From NCBI RefSeq assembly GCF_000384315.1, contig NZ_ARVW01000001.1:3182501-3246500 (forward strand): 64,000 nt of DNA, given 5' to 3'. This DNA is from Amycolatopsis nigrescens CSC17Ta-90 (GTDB taxonomy: Bacteria > Actinomycetota > Actinomycetes > Mycobacteriales > Pseudonocardiaceae). Position 1 is the first letter of the stretch; each line of letters begins with the position of its first letter. Made by a program: the position numbers and the translations under genes. The notes beneath the pieces were generated by a model. That model was not told the origin of the DNA. It was given only the letters and a program-made list of their open reading frames with translations, and made no database searches. Shown here piece by piece: positions 41,093 to 48,825 of this stretch.

Positions 41093-41835
41093 CCCTGTTT
41101 CCGGGCAAGGAGATACCGCACCAGCAGGGTGTCGCCTTCGGCCAGCACCGACTCCGCGCGCAACGCGGTCGGATCCAGCCCGGCACCGAGCGCGATCCGC
41201 TCCGCGGCCCCCGAAACGAGCAGCGGCGAAATCGTCAACCGCAGCTCGTCGACCACCCCGGCGGCGAGCAGCGCCCCGAACAGCCGCGGCCCGCCCTCGC
41301 AGTCGATCCGGCCGAGACCACGGTGGACGAGCTCGTCCACCGCCGCCGGTAGGTCCACCGTCTCGTCCCCGGCAACCAGCACCGAAGCACCCGCGTCGGC
41401 CCACGCCTGCCGGGTCGCCGGCGGCGCCGAACCGCTGGTGATCACGATCGTCGGGGTCACCGCCTCGGTGATCGCCGGCGCATCGGGTGGCAGGCTCCGG
41501 CCGGTGCTGACGATCGCGACCGGCGGCACCGGGCTCAGCCCGTGCCGCTCGCGCCGTTCGGCGGTCTCCTCGTCGGGATGCACGCCTCGCCAGTCCTCGA
41601 TGGTGGCCGTGCCCGCGCCGATCAGCAGCACGTCCGCGAGGTCGCTGCCCAGCTCGTACACCTTGCGGTCGGCCGGGTTGGACAGACCGGCCGACCGGCC
41701 GTCGATCTCCACCGCACCGTCGGCGCTGGAGACGAAGTTGACCGCGAGCCAGCGGGGATCCGCGGGATAGCGGTACAGCGACTCCAGCTCTGCATCGTCC
41801 ACGTCATGCGGCTCACCCGGCCAGATGTAGCGCAT
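41089..41835 (-). CDS. RibD C-terminal-type pyrimidine reductase
   Basis: A 248-residue stand-alone reductase of the RibD C-terminal (DHFR-like) fold, related to 5-amino-6-(5-phosphoribosylamino)uracil reductase of riboflavin synthesis. Typical blocks are WLAVNFVSSADGAVEIDGRS (substrate loop, about 38-57), LADVLLIGAGTATIEDW, and DCEGGPRLFGALLAAGVVDEL (about 185-205). Mycobacteria have a comparable stand-alone protein (Rv2671) with dihydrofolate-reductase-like activity, so the substrate is open. The deaminase domain is absent. The ATG at 41835 with GGTGG upstream is preferred; one 9 codons earlier is possible. The last codon region overlaps the convergent LuxR gene stop by 4 bases. Confidence 0.92.
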   Translation of the reverse strand: MRYIWPGEPHDVDDAELESLYRYPADPRWLAVNFVSSADGAVEIDGRSAGLSNPADRKVYELGSDLADVLLIGAGTATIEDWRGVHPDEETAERRERHGLSPVPPVAIVSTGRSLPPDAPAITEAVTPTIVITSGSAPPATRQAWADAGASVLVAGDETVDLPAAVDELVHRGLGRIDCEGGPRLFGALLAAGVVDELRLTISPLLVSGAAERIALGAGLDPTALRAESVLAEGDTLLVRYLLARKQG

Positions 41836-41877
41836 CGCGCGAACCACCGCTTTCCGGTCCACTTTGGTCGGAACTTG

Positions 41878-41962
41878 CGGAAGCGGAGGGATTTGAACCC
41901 CCGGTCGGTTTCCCGACGCTCGCTTTCAAGGCGAGTGCATTCGGCCGCTCTGCCACGCTTCC
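41878..41962 (-). tRNA. tRNA-Ser (anticodon UGA)
   Basis: An 85-base class II tRNA. The acceptor arms GGAAGCG and CGCTTCC pair fully, the anticodon stem is CTCGC/GCGAG with loop CTTGAAA (anticodon TGA), the variable arm is the long serine type, and the T arm is GGGGGTTCAAATCCC. The CCA end is not encoded. It reads UCA codons (and by wobble UCG). Confidence 0.96.
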
Positions 41963-41983
41963 CGTGCCGTCGAGACTACCGGC

Positions 41984-42457
41984 CTATGCCTCCAGCTCGG
42001 TGAGGTGATCGAGTACCCGGGAGAACGCCTCGCCGAACGCCGCCTGCTCGTGCTCGGTGAGCAGGTCGATCAGATGCACGCGGACCCCGTCGACGTGCGT
42101 GGGCGCGGCCTGCTCCAGCAGCTTCTGGCCGGCGTCGGTGAGTTCGGCCACCACCCCCCGCTTGTCCTCGGGGTCACGGCCGCGCCGGACCACCCCGGCC
42201 GCCTCCATCCTGCCCACCTGATGCGAAAGCCTGCTCTTGGTCGAGCCGAGCATGGTGGCCAGCTCGGTCATCCGGATCCGGTTCTCCGGCTTCAGGGAAA
42301 CGCAGACCAGCACCTCGTAGTCGGCGAGCGAGATGTCGTGGCGATCGGCCAGCTCGCGGTGCAGCCGCTGACGCAGGCGCATGGTCGCGACGATGTACGA
42401 GCGCCACGCCAGCATCTCCGTCTCGCTCAGCCACCGCACGCCGTCGTCCTCGCTCAT
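41984..42457 (-). CDS. MarR-family regulator
   Basis: A 157-residue winged-helix regulator. The DNA-binding part is LADYEVLVCVSLKP, RMTELATMLGSTKSRLSHQVGRM and the wing VVRRGRDPEDKRGVVAELTDAG (about 50-115), flanked by dimerisation helices. The KSRLSHQ recognition helix and DKRG wing are typical of MarR/SlyA proteins that sense phenolic or antibiotic compounds. It stands alone between a tRNA gene and a long non-coding region, so the target may be itself or the protease gene at 42995. The ATG at 42457 is the start that gives the normal N-terminal length. Confidence 0.92.
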   Translation of the reverse strand: MSEDDGVRWLSETEMLAWRSYIVATMRLRQRLHRELADRHDISLADYEVLVCVSLKPENRIRMTELATMLGSTKSRLSHQVGRMEAAGVVRRGRDPEDKRGVVAELTDAGQKLLEQAAPTHVDGVRVHLIDLLTEHEQAAFGEAFSRVLDHLTELEA

Positions 42458-42582
42458 TCCACGGAGACTAGGACCTCCGTGCCAGAAGTACCGCATGGTG
42501 GTGCCGTGTCGGCCTTACTGGAGCAGGTCAGGCCATCGCGACGGTAATTTTCCCCATAAGGGGGATTACGAAACGGTTGAGA

Positions 42583-42733
42583 CCAGGCGCCAAAAGGCGC
42601 ATCCTGGATTGACATCGGAGGCTGGACCCGAGCCGAGGTGGACTACCCGGGTACGCCTGTTCGGGCCCCCACCGGGAGAGGGTAGGTGGTGCAGTGACGA
42701 ATGGTTCACCGCGGTTGACTGCCGGCTGTGACC
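42583..42733 (+). ncRNA. Candidate structured RNA or long leader (unknown class)
   Basis: Three consecutive foldable units: CCAG-GCGCC-AAAA-GGCGC-CTGG (42583-42607), CTACCC...GGGTAG enclosing further GC pairing (42643-42685), and GGTTCAC...GTGACC (42703-42733). They lie well upstream of the zinc-protease gene. I could not match them to any riboswitch or known RNA (no cobalamin, SAM, FMN, TPP, ydaO, SRP or RNase P signature). The strand and even transcription are unproven. Confidence 0.3.
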
Positions 42734-42907
42734 CCACGACAGGGATGGCCTGACCCAACCCCGTCGCGATTGTGAGCAGTACGGGCATTCGATTACAAGC
42801 GCTCGACACTCTCTCGCGCGTTCGGCGCCGTTCGAGCCTGTTTCGGCGCGGCTTCTGCGACCGCGCTGGCAGTGCTACGCGCCAGCCTGAAAGGTGGCCA
42901 ACCGCCA

Positions 42908-42964
42908 TACAATGACAACCTCGGTAGTCCTGGGTGCGGTCCCCGACGGGTGGCCGCACCCAGG
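42908..42964 (+). promoter_or_regulatory. -10 box and strong leader hairpin of the zinc-protease gene
   Basis: TACAAT at 42908-42913 is a good -10 hexamer, with no clear -35. About 15 bases later, perfect 11-base arms CCTGGGTGCGG (42929-42939) and CCGCACCCAGG (42954-42964) form a hairpin in the likely leader, ending 30 bases before the GTG start at 42995. It could control read-through or mRNA stability. Confidence 0.5.
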
Positions 42965-42994
42965 CATGTCTGTCGAACTTGCGAAGGGTTCACG

Positions 42995-43903
42995 GTGAGG
43001 TTCAACGAGGACGCCGGCCTCGACGTCTCCGAAGTCCAGGACATGCGCGGTGTCGGCGGCAGGGTCGCACTGGGCGGCGGTGGGCTCGGTGTGGTCGGCC
43101 TGGTGATCTACTTCCTGTTCTCCCAGTTCGGCGCCGTGGACCCGGGCGGCGGCAGCGGCGCACTCGGCCTCGGCCAGGTCGGCTCCGGCCAGCAGGTGAG
43201 CAACGGTTCGCTCGCCCAGGAATGCCGCACCGGCGCGGACGCGAACCGCAACCACGACTGCGCGGTGGTCGCGACGATCAACTCGATCCAGGACTACTGG
43301 GGCGAGCAGTTCGCCCGCTCCGGCCAGACCTACCAGAAGGCGCAGACGAACTTCTTCAACGGCGGGGTGCGCACCGGCTGCGGCAGCGCGAGTTCCGACG
43401 TGGGGCCGTTCTACTGCCCCGCCGACGCCGAGGTCTACATCGACCTGGCGTTCTTCCAGCAGCTGCGGTCCCAGTTCGGCGCGCAGGGCGGCCCGTTCGC
43501 GGAGGCATACGTGCTCGCCCACGAATACGGCCACCACGTGCAGAACCTGCTCGGCAACTCGGCGAAGGCCGGCCAGGGCAGCGGCCCCACCTCCGGCTCG
43601 GTCCGGCTCGAGCTCCAGGCCGACTGCTACGCCGGGGTCTGGGCCAACCACGCCACCACCGCCGCATCCGAGAACGGCCGGCCGCTGATCACCGAGGTCA
43701 CCGACGAGGACATCAAGAGCGCACTGGACACCGCCGCCAAGATCGGCGACGACTACATCCAGAGCGAACTCGGCGGCGGGCGGGTGGACCAGTCGAAGTT
43801 CACCCACGGAACGTCCAAACAGCGCGAAAAGTGGTTCAGCGCCGGGTACTCCTCCGGCGACCCCACCCGCTGCGACACCTTCAGCGCCCGCGACCTCGGC
43901 TGA
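42995..43903 (+). CDS. YpfJ-type neutral zinc metallopeptidase, membrane-anchored
   Basis: A 302-residue protein of the putative neutral zinc metallopeptidase family (YpfJ). An N-terminal cytoplasmic segment of about 30 residues, a membrane helix (GLGVVGLVIYFLF, about 35-50), a Gly-rich linker and the peptidase domain follow. The zinc site HExxH is AHEYGHHVQNLLG (about 172), followed by the third-ligand region RLELQADCYAGVW. Four cysteines suggest disulphides, consistent with an outside location. Substrates are unknown. The GTG at 42995 has GAAGGG 7 bases upstream. A hairpin lies in its leader and a terminator follows it. Confidence 0.92.
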   Translation: MRFNEDAGLDVSEVQDMRGVGGRVALGGGGLGVVGLVIYFLFSQFGAVDPGGGSGALGLGQVGSGQQVSNGSLAQECRTGADANRNHDCAVVATINSIQDYWGEQFARSGQTYQKAQTNFFNGGVRTGCGSASSDVGPFYCPADAEVYIDLAFFQQLRSQFGAQGGPFAEAYVLAHEYGHHVQNLLGNSAKAGQGSGPTSGSVRLELQADCYAGVWANHATTAASENGRPLITEVTDEDIKSALDTAAKIGDDYIQSELGGGRVDQSKFTHGTSKQREKWFSAGYSSGDPTRCDTFSARDLG

Positions 43904-43909
43904 CGAGGA

Positions 43910-43944
43910 GGAGCCCGAAGTGACTCGATGTCCCCTCGGGCTCC
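43910..43944. terminator. Bidirectional hairpin terminator
   Basis: Perfect 9-base arms GGAGCCCGA (43910-43918) and TCGGGCTCC (43936-43944) between the convergent zinc-protease and M28 peptidase genes. Confidence 0.8.
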
Positions 43945-43951
43945 CCGCTGA

Positions 43952-45490
43952 CTAGCTCACCAGTGCGTGCGGGTCACCGGCCACCAGCAGGGTCGCGGTC
44001 CGCTGAGCGGCGCGCTGCTCGGCCAGTTGCTTCTTGGCCTTGGCCTTGGCCACGGTCACCCCGTTCACGTCCTCGGTGCTGATCGCGTAGCTGCCCAGCG
44101 CCCACGCCACCGCGTCCGCGTTGCGGTCCAGCGCCACCCGGTCGACGTTGCCGAGGTTGTCACAGGCCTCGTGATAGCAGGAGTCGAAGGGAACCCCCGC
44201 CTGGCCGCCCCACTTGGCGGCCTGCTCCGGCGTCTTGATGTCCTCGGCGCCGGTGAACAACCCGCCGGCCGGGATGCCGGCCGCGATGAACTCTCCGTAG
44301 TCGGACCGGCCGTCGAAATCGGTACCCTCGGCCTGGATTCCCCGCGCACCGAGGTATTCGGTCAGCTTTCGCTCGATCTGCGCGGAGCCGTACGGCCCCG
44401 GGCCCGCGCCCACCGCGTCGGAGTTGTCGCCGTCATAGGCGAAGTAGGCCGCGTTCGGCGAACCGATCATGTCGAAGTTCATGTACAGCGCGACGTCGAG
44501 CTGCTGCTCGAAGCTGAGCGAATCGACGTAGTGCGTCGAACCGACCAGGCCGAACTCCTCCGCGCTCCAGAACCCGAACCGCACCGCGTTGTTCAGCTTG
44601 GGGCTGCCGCCGAGTTGCAGCGCGGTCTCCAGCAGCGCCGCCGAACCGGTGCCGTTGTCGTTGATGCCCGCGCCCGCCGGCACGCTGTCCAGGTGGGCAC
44701 CGGCCATCACCACGTTGTCCTTGCGGCCGGTCTTGGTCTCCGCGAGGACGTTGTAGGTCGGGCGTTCCTCCTCGAAGGTCCGCAGGTCCAGGGTGACCGC
44801 GGCACCGTTCTGGCCGGCGAGCGCCTCGCCGCTCGCCTTGCTCACCCCACCGGTCGGAATCCGCGCGGCGGCCGGGTCGCCCAGGGTGCCGCTCAGCTCG
44901 CCGTCCTCGTTGTTGTAGATCACCGCGCCGATCGCGCCCGCGTCCGCGGCGAGCTGCTGCTTCTGCGCGAAACTGCAGGCACCGCGCCGGACCAGCACGA
45001 TCTTGCCGGTCACCCCGGAGTAGTCGGCGGCTTCGCAGCCGGGAGTGTCGTCGACCGGGACAACGGCCAGCGGCGCGCTGATCCCGCCCGCCGGAGTGGA
45101 CGGGGTGTAGACCATCGCGATGACCGGCACGTCCCCGCCGGCGACGGTGAGCTTCTGCTCGATGGTCTCGCTGTAGGTGAACGAGAACTCCTGGCGGGTG
45201 ACCAGGTAGCCGGCGGCTTCCAGCTTGCCGGCGATGTACTCGGCGGACTTCGCGTGACCGTCGCTGCCGGCCGCGCGGGTGCCCCCGTTGCCGTCGGAGA
45301 TCCGTTGCAGCGCGATCAGATGCCGGTTGATCCCGCCGACCCCCACCTTCTGCACCAACTGCTTGGCCAACGCGGGCCCCGGCGGCTGGCCGTTCGATGG
45401 GCTCGCTGCCGCGGCCGGTGCGGCCGCGGCGGCGAGCACCGTGACGGCAGCCAGCGCCACCACCGGCGTGCGCCCTCTCCTGCTGGACAT
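43952..45490 (-). CDS. Secreted M28 aminopeptidase with PA domain
   Basis: A 512-residue exported zinc aminopeptidase. A Sec signal peptide (VVALAAVTVLAAAAAPAAAA, about 10-29) precedes a PA (protease-associated) domain insert (about 130-235, with VLVRRGACSFAQK) and the M28 catalytic domain. All five metal ligands are present: His in MAGAHLDSV, bridging Asp in INDNGTGSA, Glu in WSAEEFGLVGS, Asp in NFDMIGSPN and His in CYHEACDN. It resembles Streptomyces-type leucine aminopeptidases and mycobacterial LpqL. It releases N-terminal hydrophobic residues from peptides outside the cell. The C-terminal AKAKAKKQLAEQRAAQ helix is an extra. Confidence 0.94.
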   Translation of the reverse strand: MSSRRGRTPVVALAAVTVLAAAAAPAAAASPSNGQPPGPALAKQLVQKVGVGGINRHLIALQRISDGNGGTRAAGSDGHAKSAEYIAGKLEAAGYLVTRQEFSFTYSETIEQKLTVAGGDVPVIAMVYTPSTPAGGISAPLAVVPVDDTPGCEAADYSGVTGKIVLVRRGACSFAQKQQLAADAGAIGAVIYNNEDGELSGTLGDPAAARIPTGGVSKASGEALAGQNGAAVTLDLRTFEEERPTYNVLAETKTGRKDNVVMAGAHLDSVPAGAGINDNGTGSAALLETALQLGGSPKLNNAVRFGFWSAEEFGLVGSTHYVDSLSFEQQLDVALYMNFDMIGSPNAAYFAYDGDNSDAVGAGPGPYGSAQIERKLTEYLGARGIQAEGTDFDGRSDYGEFIAAGIPAGGLFTGAEDIKTPEQAAKWGGQAGVPFDSCYHEACDNLGNVDRVALDRNADAVAWALGSYAISTEDVNGVTVAKAKAKKQLAEQRAAQRTATLLVAGDPHALVS

Positions 45491-45571
45491 GGCTTGCTCC
45501 CCAATCCCGCGGAATCGGCTCCGGTCGCCCGCACAGCCCCGACACGACCAGTCACCTCCGCTGCCGGATCA

Positions 45572-45599
45572 CTTTTATTCTTTTCACCCGAAAGGTCAA
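45572..45599 (-). promoter_or_regulatory. Possible sigma-70-type promoter of the M28 peptidase gene
   Basis: On the minus strand TTGACC (45599-45594) and TAAAAG (45577-45572) are separated by 16 bases, about 80 bases upstream of the ATG. The assignment rests only on resemblance to -35 and -10 boxes. Confidence 0.35.
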
Positions 45600-45721
45600 G
45601 ACTCCTTATGCGCCATTACCGCCGGTCAGCAAGGCGGCCGAACAGTCGAATTCGAAAATCACCATCCGCGTTATCCGGAGTCACGTGGCTGGGCACCGTT
45701 GACCAGGCTTAGGGTCGGGCC

Positions 45722-46699
45722 ATGCATGCGATCACGATCCGCGAACCCGGTGGCCCCGAAGTACTCGAATGGACCGACGTACCGGACCCCGCACCCGGAC
45801 CCGGCGAAGTGCTGGTCGAGGTCGCGGCCAGCGCGGTGAACAGGGCGGACGTGCTGCAACGGCAGGGAAACTACCCACCCCCGCCCGGCGCGAGCGACAT
45901 TCTCGGCCTGGAATGCTCCGGCACCATCGCCGAGCTCGGCGAGGACGTCACCGGCTGGTCGGTCGGCGACGAGGTATGCGCCCTACTGGCCGGTGGCGGC
46001 TACGCGGAGCAGGTCGTCGTCCCGGCAGGCCAGCTGCTGCCGGTGCCTGGCGAGGTCAAGTTGGTCGCGGCCGCGGGGCTGCCCGAGGTCGCCTGCACGG
46101 TCTGGTCCAACGTGATCATGGGCGCCGGGCTCGCCGCCGACGACGTGCTGCTCGTGCACGGCGGGGCCGGCGGGATCGGCACGCACGCCATCCAGGTCGG
46201 CAAGGCACTCGGTGCGAAGGTCGCGGTCACCGCCGGTTCGGCCGGCCGGGTCGAGCGCTGCCGTCAGCTCGGCGCGGACTTCGCGTTCAACTACCGGGAG
46301 CAGGACTTCGTCGCGGAGCTGAAGAAGGAGACCGGCGGCGCGAACGTGATCCTGGACAACATGGGCGCCTCCTACCTCGGCCGCAACATCGACGCGCTGG
46401 CCACCGGCGGGCGGCTGGTCGTGATCGGTATGCAGGGCGGGGTCAAGGGCGAGCTCAACATCGGCAAGCTGCTCGCCAAGCGGGCCTCGGTGGCGGCCGC
46501 CGGACTGCGGTCGCGGCCGTTGGCGGAGAAGGCGGCGATCGTGGCGGACGTGCGCGACCGGCTCTGGCCGCTGCTGGAGGCCGGTTCGGTGCAGCCGGTG
46601 GTGGACCAGGTGGTGCCCATGGCCGAGGCCGCCAAGGCGCACCGGGCACTCGATGAAGACGACGTGTTCGGCAAGATCGTGCTCACCGCACGCTCCTGA
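45722..46699 (+). CDS. NADPH:quinone oxidoreductase family protein (Rv3777-like)
   Basis: A 325-residue zinc-free medium-chain dehydrogenase/reductase of the quinone oxidoreductase group. Evidence: AVNRADVLQRQGNYPPPPG (about 38-56), the family-type GLECSGTI, and the NADPH-binding loop LLVHGGAGGIGTHAIQVGKALG (about 142-163, GGxGGxG). The zinc ligands of alcohol dehydrogenases are absent. It probably reduces quinones or enones with NADPH. In M. tuberculosis the similar Rv3777 lies in the same position next to Rv3778c. The stop is 3 bases from that of the convergent Rv3778c-like gene. Confidence 0.92.
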   Translation: MHAITIREPGGPEVLEWTDVPDPAPGPGEVLVEVAASAVNRADVLQRQGNYPPPPGASDILGLECSGTIAELGEDVTGWSVGDEVCALLAGGGYAEQVVVPAGQLLPVPGEVKLVAAAGLPEVACTVWSNVIMGAGLAADDVLLVHGGAGGIGTHAIQVGKALGAKVAVTAGSAGRVERCRQLGADFAFNYREQDFVAELKKETGGANVILDNMGASYLGRNIDALATGGRLVVIGMQGGVKGELNIGKLLAKRASVAAAGLRSRPLAEKAAIVADVRDRLWPLLEAGSVQPVVDQVVPMAEAAKAHRALDEDDVFGKIVLTARS

Positions 46700-46702
46700 A
46701 CG

Positions 46703-47902
46703 TCAGCGCAGCTCTTCGAGCACCCTGACCAGCTGGTTGACCTCGAACACGTTGGAGTAGTGCGCGAGTCCGATGCGCACTGCTCCACCGACCTCGCCGA
46801 CCCCGAGCGACGCGAAAACACCACTGGATCCATCGTCGGCGAACGCGCACAGCCCCTGCGAGGCCAGGAAGTCCGCGACCTCGGGCGCTTTCTTGTCAGC
46901 GATGGTGAAGGCGAGCGCCGGGATCCGCCGCATGGCATCCCCGATCACCATCACGTGGCGCAGCGACCGCAGCTCGGTGCTGAGCTGCGCGAGCAGCCCC
47001 GCGTGGTACGACTTCGCCGAACCCAGCGAGGTCACCAGGCGTTCACGCCGCGACCCGGTGGCCGCGTCGTCCAGTCCGGCGAGGTAGTCGATCGACGCGA
47101 TCAGCCCAGCGAGCAACGGGTAGGCGTGCGGTCCCAGCTCCATCCTGGCCGGCCCCCTGGCACCCGCTTCCAGCGCCACCGAGGGCAGCCTCTCCAGCAG
47201 TTCCGGGTCCCGGAACACGAGCGCGCCCACCGAGGGACCACCCCACGACTGCGCCGACACCACCATCACGTCGGCACCCAGCGCGTTCACGTCGAGCGGC
47301 ACGAACGGCGCGGCGTAGGTCGCGTCGACCACGACGAGCGCGCCCACCCGCTTGGCGAACTCGACGACGGTCGGCACGTCCGGCCGGGTGCCGACGGAAC
47401 CGGACGCGGCCGTCACGGCGACCGCCTTGGTCCGGGCGGACACCAGGTTCTCGTACTGCCACGCGGGCAGCTCGCAGGTCTCGATGTCGATCTCGCCCCA
47501 GCGCACCACCGCGCCGGCACGCTTGGCCGCCCGCCGCCACGGCGCCAGGTTGGCCTGCTCGTCCAGCCTGGAGACGACCACCTCGTCGCCCAGCGTCCAG
47601 CGCTCGGACAACGCGTCCACCAGCCGTCCCAGCAGCACGGACGCGCTGGGACCGAGCACGACACCGGCCGGGTCGGCACCGACCAGGTCGGCCACCGCGC
47701 GCCTGGCCGCGGTCACGATGCTCTCCGCACGCTGAGAGGCCGGAAAGGCGCCCCCCGGTCCGGAGACCGGTGCGCGCATCGCCGTCGACACAGCCGAGGC
47801 GACCTGTTCAGGTACCAACATTCCGGCAGCGCCGTCGAAGTGAATCCAGCCGTCACCCAGCGCGGGAAACAGCCCACGAATTCGAGCGACGTCGAACGCC
47901 AT
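46703..47902 (-). CDS. Cysteine-desulfurase-like protein lacking the PLP lysine (Rv3778c-like)
   Basis: About 399 residues of the class V aminotransferase/cysteine desulfurase fold. Blocks include WIHFDGAAGMLVPEQV (about 19-34), the PLP-phosphate region, VDALSERWTLGDEVVVSRLDEQAN and VVVDATYAAPFVPLDV with the conserved Asp. At the position where the PLP-binding lysine should be (family SxHKxxGPxG), the sequence reads SAQSWGGPSVG, so His-Lys is Gln-Ser. It therefore probably does not form the usual Schiff base and may be a non-catalytic or altered enzyme. The match with Rv3778c rests on position beside the Rv3777-like gene. Start: ATG at 47902; a GTG two codons earlier is possible, and neither has a clear ribosome-binding site. 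Confidence 0.85.
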   Translation of the reverse strand: MAFDVARIRGLFPALGDGWIHFDGAAGMLVPEQVASAVSTAMRAPVSGPGGAFPASQRAESIVTAARRAVADLVGADPAGVVLGPSASVLLGRLVDALSERWTLGDEVVVSRLDEQANLAPWRRAAKRAGAVVRWGEIDIETCELPAWQYENLVSARTKAVAVTAASGSVGTRPDVPTVVEFAKRVGALVVVDATYAAPFVPLDVNALGADVMVVSAQSWGGPSVGALVFRDPELLERLPSVALEAGARGPARMELGPHAYPLLAGLIASIDYLAGLDDAATGSRRERLVTSLGSAKSYHAGLLAQLSTELRSLRHVMVIGDAMRRIPALAFTIADKKAPEVADFLASQGLCAFADDGSSGVFASLGVGEVGGAVRIGLAHYSNVFEVNQLVRVLEELR

Positions 47903-48037
47903 GGGCACACCGTACGGAGCCGCGGGTTTCGTGGTGCGTTCGGGGGTTGGCCTGGTGAGCAGACCGCACGACCGGTGACGCTACGCTCGGATACACCACG
48001 ACGGTACGTATGCAGAGTGCCAAGGAACAAGGCCAGG

Positions 48038-48634
48038 ATGGAGCACATGACCGAGCCGAATTCCCCGCAATCGGGCACAGCCGGTAACGCGGACGCCGAA
48101 CAGCCACATCACGTGGTGGTGGTCGGGCCGGATGGATCCCCGGTCGGCACCGCACGCATCCGGCCGGACTCCGATGGCTCCGGCGACGCCGAGCAGGGCG
48201 AGTCCATCGGCGACCTCGTCGAAGAGCCGGCGAAGGTGATGCGAATCGGCACCATGATCAAACAGCTGCTCGAAGAGGTGCGTGCGGCACCGCTGGACGA
48301 CGCGAGCCGGAACCGGCTGCGCGAAATCCACCAGACCTCCATCCAGGAACTCGAGCAGGCCCTCGCCCCGGAGCTGCAGGACGAGCTCGAGCGCCTGGTC
48401 TCTCCGTTCACCGAGGACTCCACCCCGTCGGACGCGGAGCTGCGCATCGCCCAGGCCCAACTGGTCGGCTGGCTGGAAGGCCTGTTCCATGGCATCCAGA
48501 CCGCGCTGTTCGCCCAGCAGATGGCGGCCAGGGTCCAGCTCGAACAGATGCGCCGCGGCCTGCCCCCCGGCGCGTCCGCCGGCGGCCAGGAGAACCACGG
48601 CCCCGGCATTTCCGGTACCGGCCAGTACCTGTAG
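48038..48634 (+). CDS. bpa: Bacterial proteasome activator Bpa (PafE)
   Basis: A 198-residue homologue of mycobacterial Bpa/PafE (Rv3780), an ATP-independent ring activator that opens the 20S proteasome for unfolded proteins. After an acidic, disordered N terminus (about 1-60) comes the four-helix core (IGTMIKQLLEEVRAAPLDD, NRLREIHQTSIQELEQAL, ELRIAQAQLVGWLEGLFHG, FAQQMAARVQLEQM). The C terminus ends exactly in GQYL, the motif that docks into the proteasome alpha-ring pockets. The ATG at 48038 follows AAGG at a good distance; the ATG three codons later is an alternative. The proteasome genes themselves are not in the window. It is followed by a ClpC2-like gene. Confidence 0.93.
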   Translation: MEHMTEPNSPQSGTAGNADAEQPHHVVVVGPDGSPVGTARIRPDSDGSGDAEQGESIGDLVEEPAKVMRIGTMIKQLLEEVRAAPLDDASRNRLREIHQTSIQELEQALAPELQDELERLVSPFTEDSTPSDAELRIAQAQLVGWLEGLFHGIQTALFAQQMAARVQLEQMRRGLPPGASAGGQENHGPGISGTGQYL

Positions 48635-48775
48635 CTCACCGCACCCTGCTCACCTATCGCTCAGCTAGCCCACCTCCTCTCGTGCGGGTTGCGTACCGCA
48701 AGGGACGCCTCGCCCGTTTCCTGATCACACCCCGGCCTGCCTCCGTAGTTGGCCCGGAAGAAGCACCGCAGGTAT

Positions 48776-48824
48776 TTGTCAATCTAGACTTGACACCGCC
48801 GACTTGTCAAGGCATGCTTGACAA
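48776..48824 (+). promoter_or_regulatory. Two TTGTCAA-N7-TTGACAA operators upstream of the clpC2-like gene
   Basis: Site 1 is TTGTCAA-TCTAGAC-TTGACAC (48776-48796), site 2 is the perfect TTGTCAA-GGCATGC-TTGACAA (48804-48824), centres 28 bases apart. Site 2 ends 1 base before the ATG. The 7-N7-7 layout is the same as in the HAIR element of HspR. The obvious reading is autorepression by the HTH of the encoded protein. A lone half-site, ATGCTTGACAAC (49631-49642), follows the gene. Confidence 0.6.
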
Positions 48825-48825
48825 C

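Larger units (their letters stand above)
42458..42994. other. 537-base gene-free region before the zinc-protease gene
   Basis: This region lies between the divergent MarR and zinc-protease genes. It holds a cluster of potential RNA stems at 42583-42733, a candidate -10 box and a strong leader hairpin, listed separately. Open frames here have neither ribosome-binding sites nor natural codon use. Confidence 0.5.

Noticed and set aside
42540..42740. Known riboswitch or housekeeping RNA (cobalamin, SAM, FMN, ydaO, SRP RNA, RNase P RNA, tmRNA)
   Set aside because: None of the conserved core sequences of these classes was found; kept only as an unclassified candidate.
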